From JBEBVQ01 sp964527735 (GTDB taxonomy: Bacteria > Bacteroidota > Bacteroidia > Chitinophagales > Chitinophagaceae), in NCBI GenBank assembly GCA_964527735.1, contig CAZGPG010000007.1, forward strand, positions 1 to 64,000: a stretch of DNA of 64,000 nt, read 5' to 3'. Below the pieces are notes generated by a model. The model searched no databases and was not told where the DNA came from. It saw only the letters and a list, made by a program, of their open reading frames with translations. Each line of letters starts with the position of its first letter. Position 1 is the first letter of the stretch. Both the position numbers and the translations under genes were made by a program. Shown here piece after piece: positions 51,506-59,170 of this stretch.

Positions 51506-52141
51506 TTAACTTCGCAAGGTGTGCTGATGCTGTTTCAGCCAGACCAGCGTTCCCGGCCCTTCTGCAAAAAACAGGTCGAGCAGTGAAAGATCGGGAATAA
51601 ACCCCGTACGCTCGGCAAATACCTGGCTATATACCGGAAAATGTTTTCGGGCTTCGGCAGGCTCTTGCTGCCAGTTGTACCGGAGGTCGGTGATGGTAGT
51701 ATCGTCATCAGGGGGACAGAAATCTGTTGCATGCACAGTAGCCGGTAATGGCAGCCGTTCCTGAAGCCAGCCGAATGCCGCCAGATTAAAATCGATCAGC
51801 CAGGTAAATTGACGGTTGAATAACGGGTATAGTTCCGGTTCGTAAAATTCAAAGAAAGGAGTACGCCTGTATGCCGCAATAATCGTGCGCCAGTGCTGTG
51901 TCTGCCAGTGGTCGGTATTGCTGATACGCACATCTCTCATTGGGATACGCTGATCGCGGCCATGAAGGATGGGTACGCTGAGGCGAATAATACCATTGGC
52001 TCCGGCAATAAAATACCGGTTGCGGAGGGTCATTTTCCGGAAAGGCTCTGCTCCGTCAAAGCAGATGTGATCCGCCTCGCAGGCAACCGCCCACCAGGAT
52101 GCCGGAGCAAACGGGATATAAGGGGTGAGCAGGGTGGTCAT
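51506..52141 (-). CDS. WbqC-like family protein
   Basis: 211 aa. WbqC-family hallmarks are present: PYIPFAPASWWAVACEADHICFD near the start, KMTLRNRYFIAGANGIIRLSVPI (residues ~36-58), and HWQTQHWRTIIAAYRRTPFFEFYEP (~79-103). Family members occur in polysaccharide and glycan clusters or alone in Bacteroidota; the biochemical role is not established. The gene is convergent with regulator 2 and lies 15 nt downstream of the Usp gene on the same strand. Confidence 0.85.
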   Translation of the reverse strand: MTTLLTPYIPFAPASWWAVACEADHICFDGAEPFRKMTLRNRYFIAGANGIIRLSVPILHGRDQRIPMRDVRISNTDHWQTQHWRTIIAAYRRTPFFEFYEPELYPLFNRQFTWLIDFNLAAFGWLQERLPLPATVHATDFCPPDDDTTITDLRYNWQQEPAEARKHFPVYSQVFAERTGFIPDLSLLDLFFAEGPGTLVWLKQHQHTLRS

Positions 52142-52156
52142 CTGTCCTGAAGCCGC

Positions 52157-52987
52157 TTATTTATTAAATGTCAGCAGGGGTATCTGCGTCCGGAAAGAAT
52201 AAGCTTCCGTATTGCTCGACAGGAATACCCGTTCAAAGAATGTACGATCCTGGTTGGTAAACATCGCCAATAGATCCGGCTTGTATTTCAGGATGGCAGC
52301 ATCCATTTCGGCTACGATCGAGCGGTCTATATTGCGTTGCTCATAATGCAGCGTTACATTATAGCCTGCAGCTTCTGTGATCTGTTGTGCCGCTTCTTCT
52401 TTTCCGGCCATCAGCTCAGGATGCAGGTACAGATGCAGCATGTCTACTTTGGCTTCTAACGGTTGTGCAAACGCGACGATATGGCGCAGTTCCTCCTCGT
52501 GATTTTTCATGTCGGAGGCATACAGGATACGGGTAACAGGCGCTGGCTGCCAGGAACTGGGAATGCAAAGCACCGGTATACCGGAGTTGATGATGAGCTT
52601 GCCCGTATTGGTACCGAAGAGCTTTTTCAGCATACCTGCCCCCCGGGTACTGATGCAGATGTAGTCGCATTGATAGTCCCGGGCAGATTGGATTATGCCG
52701 GCCACTGTATCGAGATTGTGATGCACGACTGTCTGGTAGTTGATCAACGGTTCTCCCAGGGATCTATAGGTGGATGCAATAAAGGCAGACAGGTCTTCCG
52801 ACATGCTTTCCCGGTTCCGCTCTATGAAGTGTTGGTATTGGTCTTCCGACCAGGTTGTTGCCCGCAGCACCTGGTAAATATGTATAAAGATCAGGCCGGC
52901 TCCGGTTTGTCTGGCATAACGTATCGCAAAGTATATTCCGGCTTTTGAATTATCGGAGAGGTCTGTGGTGACAAGTATCTGCTGCAT
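52157..52987 (-). CDS. Tandem-domain universal stress protein
   Basis: 276 aa with two Usp folds. The first (residues ~1-145) starts QQILVTTDLSDNSKAGIYFA and ends with the nucleotide-loop pattern STRGAGMLKKLFGTNTGKLI followed by GIPVLCIP. The second (~150-276) starts ILYASDMKNHEEELRH and lacks a clear ATP loop. Double-domain Usp proteins are common in Bacteroidota and act in the cytoplasm under stress; a precise activity is unknown. Confidence 0.85.
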   Translation of the reverse strand: MQQILVTTDLSDNSKAGIYFAIRYARQTGAGLIFIHIYQVLRATTWSEDQYQHFIERNRESMSEDLSAFIASTYRSLGEPLINYQTVVHHNLDTVAGIIQSARDYQCDYICISTRGAGMLKKLFGTNTGKLIINSGIPVLCIPSSWQPAPVTRILYASDMKNHEEELRHIVAFAQPLEAKVDMLHLYLHPELMAGKEEAAQQITEAAGYNVTLHYEQRNIDRSIVAEMDAAILKYKPDLLAMFTNQDRTFFERVFLSSNTEAYSFRTQIPLLTFNK

Positions 52988-53176
52988 GGGAGTTTTTTAC
53001 AAAAATATGGATTTGCGTGGTTTATACGACTTGTAATATTATTGCGCCATTGAAGGCATTAAGGGCATTGACATTCTTTGTTCTGAATGATCTCAATTTC
53101 TGAATGTCCTTAAATGTTTTATTTTTTTTCACCATTGAGGTTCGGGTGCTTGTGCTCAACTTCCTGATGTCCGCGC

Positions 53177-53207
53177 TTTGTAATTTGAATGTTCCTCATT
53201 ACCTTTG
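53177..53207 (+). promoter_or_regulatory. Promoter of tRNA-Leu
   Basis: TTTG at 53177-53180, 19 nt, then TACCTTTG at 53200-53207, both perfect matches. The tRNA starts 19 nt after the -7 box. Confidence 0.75.
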
Positions 53208-53226
53208 CACTCCTCAAAAACAGTTT

Positions 53227-53311
53227 GCGGCGGTGGCGAAACTGGTAGACGCACTACTTTGAGGTGGTAGCGCCTGTAACGGGCGTGGGAGTTCGAATCT
53301 CCTCTGCCGCA
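53227..53311 (+). tRNA. tRNA-Leu (GAG)
   Basis: 85 nt class II tRNA. The 7 bp acceptor stem pairs GCGGCGG with CTGCCGC (one G-T). The D-arm contains TGGTAGACGCA, the anticodon arm CTACT-TTGAGGT-GGTAG has anticodon GAG at 53261-53263. A long variable arm (CGCCTGTAACGGGCG) and T-loop GTTCGAATC follow. The discriminator is A, as expected for leucine. CCA is not encoded. Anticodon GAG reads CUU/CUC codons. Confidence 0.95.
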
Positions 53312-53430
53312 CTGTGCCGGGATAAGCAGTTAACCAATTGTTTATCCCGGTTTTTTATCTGCTGCACTTGGTGCTTTTCATATTTAATTCTATTTTTCGC
53401 CCCATTCATATAGTTATCACTCATTTTTTT

Positions 53431-54822
53431 ATGTTGAAACACTTCCCCCTGTTTCTGAGCCTTTTGCCTGTGGCGGCGGGCGCACAGCAATTTATCGGTA
53501 GTAATAACAGCGAAACACCAGCTATCAGGCAGATACCGCTCAACCCTGCATGGACTGCTGCTGCGTCCGATGGCACCGAGTTGCATCTGTTCTCTGTGAG
53601 TGGCCTGGCCGGTACCAATGCTTACCGCTTCAGCAAAAGCTATGTGAACAATGGTTTTTCCGGAAAGGGTGTTGAAGGTCATGATTATTTTAAAGATCAG
53701 CGGTATGCTTCCAAATACGTCTGGGGTAATGTGGATATGATGGGGCCTGCCATTTCGTTTCGCATCAATAAGGTGGCTTCTGCCGGGTTTTATACCCGCA
53801 TGCGTACCGTCTTCAGGGGCGGCAATGTAAACAATGACGCCTTTCAGATCATTGGTAATCACAGCCGGGCAGTGCTGGAGCAGCCTGTGCGGTTTGCAGG
53901 GTCGGGCTATACCACGCATACATTTTCGGAGATCGGTTTTTCCTACGGACGGGTGTTCGGCAACGATTTCTATCATGTATTCAGAGGCGGCTTCAACCTC
54001 AAATATGTGATGGGCATGGCTGCGGGCAGTATCTATACCGAAGAGGCGATGCTCGTTTCAGGAGGGGCGGGTGATTCTATCCGCAGCCTTACCGGTGATC
54101 TGCACGTTTCGTATTCCAATAACATCAATCCCTACGTGAGCGGCGAAGTTTCCAACCAGCCCTCAGCCTGGTTTAATAAAAACGGACGTGGCGGGATTGG
54201 TCTGGATCTTGGTTTCCAGTACGAATACCATCCTGACGGAGACCCGAACAACAGTACACCGTATAAGTACAGTCTTGCTATATCGATAACGGATATCGGC
54301 AGTGTACGTTATACAGCCGATACGGGCAGCGCTACATATGAAATGCATGTGAACAACGCTGCCGGCTGGCAGTATACGCCGGAACCATATCAGCCTTATC
54401 TGAATTATTTTCACCGGCTCATCCAGGATACACTGGTAACCCGTAGATCGGAAATCACCAGCTTCAGTGTCGGTTTACCCACGGCATTCCGGATCAATTT
54501 CGACTGGAATATGGCGCATCATATATACCTGCAAACAAATGTCCTGCTTAACCTGAAAGGCAGCGGAGGAGGAGTATATAATCCGGGTTATGTCAGCATG
54601 CTCAATATCACGCCCCGGTACCAGCGGCGGCATTTTTCCATTGCCATGCCGTTTACGTATATCGGGTATCAGATGCTGACGGTAGGCGCTGCCGTGCATA
54701 TCGGCCCTTTCTATGCGGGTTCGTCCTCCCTGGTTTCAACAATACTGGCGAAGCAGGTTAATGCGCTTGACGGATATGCAGGCATAATAATTCCCCTGCA
54801 AAAACAGGGGAATCGTTATTAA
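53431..54822 (+). CDS. DUF5723-like outer-membrane beta-barrel protein
   Basis: 463 aa from the ATG at 53431, which gives the signal peptide MLKHFPLFLSLLPVAAGAQQ; the longer frame from 53338 starts too close to the tRNA. The mature chain starts FIGSNNSETPAIRQIPLNPAW, the 'N-terminal plug then NPA' opening seen in PorP/SprF- and DUF5723-like barrels. Alternating strands continue to the end. PorP/SprF relatives take part in T9SS or gliding; the closer DUF5723 proteins have no assigned role. Outer-membrane location is likely; function is inference. Confidence 0.65.
   Translation: MLKHFPLFLSLLPVAAGAQQFIGSNNSETPAIRQIPLNPAWTAAASDGTELHLFSVSGLAGTNAYRFSKSYVNNGFSGKGVEGHDYFKDQRYASKYVWGNVDMMGPAISFRINKVASAGFYTRMRTVFRGGNVNNDAFQIIGNHSRAVLEQPVRFAGSGYTTHTFSEIGFSYGRVFGNDFYHVFRGGFNLKYVMGMAAGSIYTEEAMLVSGGAGDSIRSLTGDLHVSYSNNINPYVSGEVSNQPSAWFNKNGRGGIGLDLGFQYEYHPDGDPNNSTPYKYSLAISITDIGSVRYTADTGSATYEMHVNNAAGWQYTPEPYQPYLNYFHRLIQDTLVTRRSEITSFSVGLPTAFRINFDWNMAHHIYLQTNVLLNLKGSGGGVYNPGYVSMLNITPRYQRRHFSIAMPFTYIGYQMLTVGAAVHIGPFYAGSSSLVSTILAKQVNALDGYAGIIIPLQKQGNRY
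54791..54812. terminator. Small hairpin at the end of the DUF5723-like gene
   Basis: TTCCCCTG and CAGGGGAA form an 8 bp stem around CAAAAA, inside the last codons, between convergent genes. No strong T-tract follows, so terminator function is tentative. Confidence 0.35.
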
Positions 54823-54840
54823 AGATTTTCCGGAAAAATG

Positions 54841-55395
54841 TTACTCCGGTAACTTCGTCACATTGAAGCGGCCATCATAGATGGTAATGCTGTCATGGCC
54901 CGGTACGTCGGGTTCGTCCATATTTACATACTGTAGCCGGCCGTGATATTCACCTTTGAATGATGAGCCTTCTTCAGTGATCGTAATAGTGCCGTATCCG
55001 AATCCGTCTTTGGCCAGATAAACCTGTGCTGCGCTGTCTTCATATCCCACAATGCCGTATGCGATAGAATTGCCGATCATGGTATCGGATGAGATATGAT
55101 ATGAGCCAGGCCCTTTATAATCCCATACGCTGAGTCTAATGGTAGCGGTAGGCTGTTTGTTGACTGTGGCAGTGCCGGTAATGATCAGTAATCCTTCATG
55201 TTGGGTCCACGTACCCGTGATAAACCGCTTATAAGAGCTGTCGAAATAGCCGTCAATGACACCTTCTTCCGCGCCCTGAAGCGAAGGTGGACGTGGGATG
55301 TTACCCTGCGGATCGGCCATATAATCGCCGTTGTTGCAGGATGACAATGCCAGAATAGTGCCCAGAATCAGAATGGGGAGCAGAAAATTTCTCAT
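54841..55395 (-). CDS. Hypothetical lipoprotein
   Basis: 184 aa from the ATG at 55395; the frame extends to 55416 but the signal starts at MRNFLLPILIL. Lipobox ALSSC lies near residue 20, followed by NNGDYMADPQGN. The body contains phrases such as GTWTQHEGLLIITGTATVNK and ITITEEGSSFKGEYHGRLQYV. These suggest a small beta-sandwich of the DUF6252-like kind that reports 'amount of modification' in many Bacteroidota lipoproteins, but I do not recognise a named family with certainty. Likely anchored in the outer membrane. Function unknown. Confidence 0.7.
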   Translation of the reverse strand: MRNFLLPILILGTILALSSCNNGDYMADPQGNIPRPPSLQGAEEGVIDGYFDSSYKRFITGTWTQHEGLLIITGTATVNKQPTATIRLSVWDYKGPGSYHISSDTMIGNSIAYGIVGYEDSAAQVYLAKDGFGYGTITITEEGSSFKGEYHGRLQYVNMDEPDVPGHDSITIYDGRFNVTKLPE

Positions 55396-55484
55396 GTACC
55401 ACTGTTTAGATGCCATAAAGATAAAAATGAGTTTTGTAATGCAAAATCTTATGCCGAAAATAATTGTTTTGCAGCAGTTTAATT

Positions 55485-57254
55485 TCAGGAAATATTTTTC
55501 AGATGCAGTTCTTGCAATTGTTCCGGGTCTACACCGGAAGGCGCATCAAGCATAATGTCTCTGCCGGCGTTGTTTTTCGGGAATGCAATGAAATCGCGGA
55601 TGCTTTCCTGTCCGCCAAGCAGGGCGCAAAGCCGGTCAAAACCAAAAGCAATGCCTCCGTGAGGCGGTGCGCCATATTCAAATGCTCCCAGAAGAAAGCC
55701 GAATTTCTCCTGTGCCTCTTCTTTATCCAGGCCGAGCGCGGCGAACATTTTTTCCTGCATGTCGCGCCGGAAGATACGTATGGAGCCGCCACCGATCTCC
55801 GTACCGTTGAGCACGATATCGTATGCATTCGCTTTGATCTCTCCGAAACGTCCGGGATCGTCCATCAATGCTTCATGCTCCGGTTTGGGGGCGGTGAAAG
55901 GGTGGTGACGCGCCAGCCATCTGCCGGATGCCTCATCTGCCTCGAACAGTGGGAAATCAACAACCCACAGCGGCTTATAGTCGTCCGGGTTACGTAACCC
56001 GAGCCGGTTGCCCATTTCGATCCGCAGCTCGCTCATAGCTTTCCGCGTACGGGCTTCGCTGCCTGTAAGGATCAGGATCAGATCATCCGGTTTGGCCTGG
56101 CAGTAATCCGCAATCTCCCGGAGTCTGCTTTCGTCGAAGAATTTATCAACACTGCTTTTAAAGCTGCCGTCTGTATTACATTTGATAAACATCAAACCGC
56201 TCATCCCGATTTGCGGACGTTTTACCCATTCGGTAAGCTCGTCGGTCTGCTTGCGGGAATAGCCTGCTGCGCCAGGCACGCAGATAGCGAGGATGGTTGG
56301 TGCTTCGTTGGTGACTTTAAAATCGACGCCTTCCAGAGCTGCACAATGGATTTTTCCGGCTGCTTTCAGGTTGTGCAGCTTCATGCCGAAGCGGATGTCC
56401 GGTTTGTCATTACCATAATCCCGCATGGCGTCGTCCCATGTGATTCGTGGGAATGCTTCCGTAATCTCAATGCCCTTTATTTCTTTAAAGACATGTTTAA
56501 ACAATCCTTCGAAAGTCTGCAGGATATCCTCTTGCTCTACAAAGCTCATTTCGCAATCTATCTGGGTAAATTCCGGCTGCCGGTCTGCCCGGAGGTCCTC
56601 ATCGCGGAAGCATTTTACGATCTGGTAATACCGGTCGTATCCGCTCACCATAAGCAGTTGCTTGAAGGTCTGCGGACTTTGCGGCAGAGCATAAAAAGCA
56701 CCGGGATTCATCCGGGATGGAACGATAAAATCGCGTGCGCCTTCGGGCGTGGAGCGTATCAGAAAGGGAGTCTCTATATCCCAGAACCCCTGGTCGTCCA
56801 GGTAGTTGCGTACCGATCTGTTTACCTTATAACGCAACTCCATATTGCGTTTTAATACCGGCCGGCGCAGATCCAGGTAACGGTATTTCATGCGCAGCTC
56901 ATCTCCGCCGTCTGTTTCTTCTTCAATGGTGAAGGGAGGGACGGACGCGATATTCATAATGGCAAAATCGCTCACCTCTATTTCTATGTCGCCGGTAGGT
57001 AATTTAGGATTTTTATTATGCCGCTCAATGACTTTCCCTTTTACCTGAATCACATATTCCCTGCCGATCGGGGTTTCGTCGAGCCGGGAGTTTAGTTGTT
57101 CATTGAAATACAATTGCGTGATGCCGTAGCGGTCGCGCATATCCATGAAGGTAATGCTTCCGAATTTACGGATGGTCTGCACCCAGCCGCACAGCGTGAC
57201 CGCTTTACCGGCATCTTCAATGCGCAATTCCCCGCAGGTATGTGTACGATACAT
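55485..57254 (-). CDS. aspS: Aspartate--tRNA ligase
   Basis: 589 aa from the ATG at 57254 (MYRTHTCGELR, the canonical bacterial start; the longer frame from 57290 adds 12 unlikely residues). The N-terminal OB fold binds the anticodon (GWVQTIRKFGSITFMDMRDRYG). Class II motif 2 is FRDEDLRADRQPEFTQIDCE (residues ~215-234). The GAD insertion domain covers ~295-410. Motif 3 is GIAFGFDRLCALLGG near residue 540. The enzyme charges tRNA-Asp with aspartate. Length and bacterial-type insert are normal. Whether it also charges tRNA-Asn is not decidable from this window. Confidence 0.96.
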   Translation of the reverse strand: MYRTHTCGELRIEDAGKAVTLCGWVQTIRKFGSITFMDMRDRYGITQLYFNEQLNSRLDETPIGREYVIQVKGKVIERHNKNPKLPTGDIEIEVSDFAIMNIASVPPFTIEEETDGGDELRMKYRYLDLRRPVLKRNMELRYKVNRSVRNYLDDQGFWDIETPFLIRSTPEGARDFIVPSRMNPGAFYALPQSPQTFKQLLMVSGYDRYYQIVKCFRDEDLRADRQPEFTQIDCEMSFVEQEDILQTFEGLFKHVFKEIKGIEITEAFPRITWDDAMRDYGNDKPDIRFGMKLHNLKAAGKIHCAALEGVDFKVTNEAPTILAICVPGAAGYSRKQTDELTEWVKRPQIGMSGLMFIKCNTDGSFKSSVDKFFDESRLREIADYCQAKPDDLILILTGSEARTRKAMSELRIEMGNRLGLRNPDDYKPLWVVDFPLFEADEASGRWLARHHPFTAPKPEHEALMDDPGRFGEIKANAYDIVLNGTEIGGGSIRIFRRDMQEKMFAALGLDKEEAQEKFGFLLGAFEYGAPPHGGIAFGFDRLCALLGGQESIRDFIAFPKNNAGRDIMLDAPSGVDPEQLQELHLKNIS

Positions 57255-57503
57255 AATGTATTGTGTTAGAAAACGGGTGCAAGATAGCAATTGCAGGGTT
57301 TATGACCTGCGATAACATCTTATTATTATTCTTGCCGGTATCGTTAACATTTTATCCAGTATGTTTTTAATCCTTAGTAAATGTTTATTAATACTTTTTT
57401 ATTCATAGTGTGATTGTTTTAAAATAATAATTTTAGCATAACGAATATTTTCGTATCTTGCATAATCTACATTCTTTTCGTTTACCAGGTATTTACTCAG
57501 CTT

Positions 57504-57770
57504 ATGTCCAAGAGTTCATTACACACAGAAGAGAAGCACACGACCTCATTACCTGTTTCAGGACAGCCGGATATGAAACTGCCACCGGGGTGGATACCGG
57601 AATATAAGCACAGTGATATATGTCCGAGATGTAAGAAACACGCTCTGTCCCGCGTGCCAAGACCTTTCCTGCTAAAATTTTTTCTTCCCTGGCTTAAGGT
57701 ACGGAGATATAAGTGTACCCACTGTTATAAAGTCTGCTACAAACGGAAAAGAATGACAACCCGTGAATAG
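57504..57770 (+). CDS. Small CxxC zinc-ribbon protein
   Basis: 88 aa. Two cysteine pairs, CPRC (residues ~40-43) and CTHC (~71-74), are separated by ~27 residues, which fits a zinc ribbon. The N-terminal ~35 residues look disordered; the rest is basic (RVPRPFLLKFFLPWLKVRRYKC, KRKRMTTRE). The hydrophobic stretch FLLKFFLPWL could contact a membrane. No family name comes to mind. TATTTTCG about 50 nt upstream is one mismatch from a -7 box. Nucleic-acid or membrane binding is a guess. Confidence 0.6.
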   Translation: MSKSSLHTEEKHTTSLPVSGQPDMKLPPGWIPEYKHSDICPRCKKHALSRVPRPFLLKFFLPWLKVRRYKCTHCYKVCYKRKRMTTRE

Positions 57771-57792
57771 CAGACAGGATGCCTGTTTCCAT

Positions 57793-57800
57793 TATCTTTG
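57793..57800 (+). promoter_or_regulatory. -7 box of the FeoA gene
   Basis: TATCTTTG, perfect match, ending 5 nt before the ATG at 57806. If it is used, the transcript would start at or within a few bases of the ATG, that is, leaderless. This supports 57806 over the ATG at 57779. Confidence 0.5.
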
Positions 57801-57805
57801 CCGTT

Positions 57806-58051
57806 ATGGACCAGGTCGATAATAAGCTCATTCGTCTTTCTGCTTTGCCTGCCGGTAAAACCGGACGGATCCATTCCTTCGAAAAAAGCGCTCCGGAACT
57901 TATACTGATGGAAATGGGCTGTGTGCCCGGCGCTTCTGTACAAATGGACAGAGTGGCCCCGCTTGGGGACCCGCTTGCGATTCGTGTTGCAGGCTATTGT
58001 CTTGCCATCCGGAAGCAGGATGCAGACAACGTATGGGTAGAAACGCCGTAG
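57806..58051 (+). CDS. FeoA-domain protein
   Basis: 81 aa, a stand-alone FeoA (SH3-like) domain. The signature is IRLSALPAGKTGRIHSFEK near the start, followed by LILMEMGCVPGASVQMDRVAPLGDPLAIRVAGYCLAIRK, close to the family pattern 'L..MG..PG..I.......GDP....V.G..IALR'. FeoA assists the FeoB ferrous-iron transporter; no feoB is in this window, so the role may be auxiliary or regulatory. The TAG stop lies inside a perfect 34 bp palindrome (58045-58078). The preceding zinc-ribbon gene ends 35 nt upstream. Confidence 0.85.
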   Translation: MDQVDNKLIRLSALPAGKTGRIHSFEKSAPELILMEMGCVPGASVQMDRVAPLGDPLAIRVAGYCLAIRKQDADNVWVETP

Positions 58052-58078
58052 AGACGCAATGCATTGCGTCTCTACGGC
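58045..58078. repeat. 34 bp perfect palindrome containing the FeoA stop codon
   Basis: The half-site GCCGTAGAGACGCAATG joined to its exact inverse. The arms share GTAGAGACG...CGTCTCTAC with the palindromes at 25497-25568, while the centre differs (CAATGCATTG here, TAGCATGCTA there) and remains self-complementary. The stop codon of feoA is the TAG of GTAGAGACG. As a 17 bp hairpin it may also end transcription. Confidence 0.88.
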
Positions 58079-58129
58079 ATTTTGATTATATTTACACTCA
58101 TTAATCCACGAAAAAAAAATTATACCATT

Positions 58130-58621
58130 ATGCCATCGTTCGATATTGTTTCCAAAGTGGACGCACAGACGCTGGACAACGCCGTTAATGTTGCCAAGAA
58201 GGAGATTGATAACCGTTATGATTTTAAGGGGACGCACGTTTCCCTTGAGCTGAATAAAAAAGATATGGTGTTGCAGGTAGAAGTGGAAAGCGATATGCAG
58301 CTGAAGCAGGTAGAAGATGTGCTGCTCACCAAAGCGATGCGCCAGGGGCTTGAGGCAAACAGCTTCGATCTGTCGCGGGAAATTACACCCTCCGGTAAAT
58401 ATGTGCGTAAAACTATACCTGTGCGCAACGGCATAGACCGTGAGCTGGCCAAGAAGATCATAAAGCTGATTAAAGACAGTGGATTGAAAGTGCAGCCGGC
58501 AATCATGGACGACACTATCCGGGTGACGAGTAAAAAAATTGACGACCTCCAGTCGGTGATCCAGCTCTGCCGCTCAGCCAGCCTCGAGCAGCCGCTGCAA
58601 TACATAAATATGAAATCCTGA
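58130..58621 (+). CDS. YajQ family nucleotide-binding protein
   Basis: 163 aa from the ATG at 58130 (MPSFDIVSKVD, the canonical start; the frame extends to 58064 but overlaps the palindrome). Hallmarks are IDNRYDFKGT (residues ~27-36), LEANSFDLSREITPSGKYVRKTIPVRNGIDRELAKKI and RVTSKKIDDLQSVI. YajQ proteins bind nucleic acid or nucleotides; some bind cyclic di-GMP and act with a transcription factor. Length is normal. The gene follows feoA by 78 nt and may be separate because of the hairpin. Confidence 0.93.
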   Translation: MPSFDIVSKVDAQTLDNAVNVAKKEIDNRYDFKGTHVSLELNKKDMVLQVEVESDMQLKQVEDVLLTKAMRQGLEANSFDLSREITPSGKYVRKTIPVRNGIDRELAKKIIKLIKDSGLKVQPAIMDDTIRVTSKKIDDLQSVIQLCRSASLEQPLQYINMKS

Positions 58622-58693
58622 GGTGTGGTGGTGGTCCGGAAAAATAATTTGTTGAAGCCGGTCCTGGTATTTTTCAGCACTTATATACGGCGC

Positions 58694-59158
58694 ATGGTGG
58701 CCGGGGGCCATTATGGTCTTTTGTTGCTGGTAGTGGCTATGTGTTCCTGCCGTGCAGGAGTACATGGTCTGTCAGGGGATATGCCTGAAATACTCATTTC
58801 AGACAGTAAAGGGAAAAAAATTGCTTTCACGCCGGCAGATACGTCTGTATTTGATTTTAAGAATGGCTATCTGTGCGTGGTCGTCACGGGTACTAATCAG
58901 GATATGATACAGGTGAATGGTATCAACACAGATCATCTTCAGGTCGTGTATATCAGGGCAGGGGGAGAAACGAGCTTTTTTTCTGACAAGGATCGCAGCC
59001 GCGTCCGCAGCAAAATAATTACGGATGGTTTTAAGCCCGGAACACCTGTCCGGCTGTATGTGCGCACCCGGGTGTATGCAGCTGATCAATATTACCGCAT
59101 TACAATTAATCTGAAAGGTATCATCCCTGCCGAAACCCATGTTATTTTGAACGAGTAA
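58694..59158 (+). CDS. Hypothetical lipoprotein upstream of a T9SS subtilase
   Basis: 154 aa from the ATG at 58694, giving a signal MVAGGHYGLLLLVVAMCSC with a possible lipobox VAMC or MCSC. A longer GTG frame starts at 58625. The mature part reads LSGDMPEILISDSKGKKIAF and ends with a beta-rich stretch (PVRLYVRTRVYAADQYYRITI). I do not recognise the family. Its stop is 12 nt before the subtilase gene, so they are probably cotranscribed; it might assist or anchor that protease, which is inference. Confidence 0.6.
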   Translation: MVAGGHYGLLLLVVAMCSCRAGVHGLSGDMPEILISDSKGKKIAFTPADTSVFDFKNGYLCVVVTGTNQDMIQVNGINTDHLQVVYIRAGGETSFFSDKDRSRVRSKIITDGFKPGTPVRLYVRTRVYAADQYYRITINLKGIIPAETHVILNE

Positions 59159-59170
59159 TTATTATATAGA

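Noticed and set aside
53254..53976. Long minus-strand frame across tRNA-Leu and the DUF5723-like gene start
   Set aside because: It overlaps the tRNA and an evident signal-peptide gene on the plus strand, and the translation resembles no protein.
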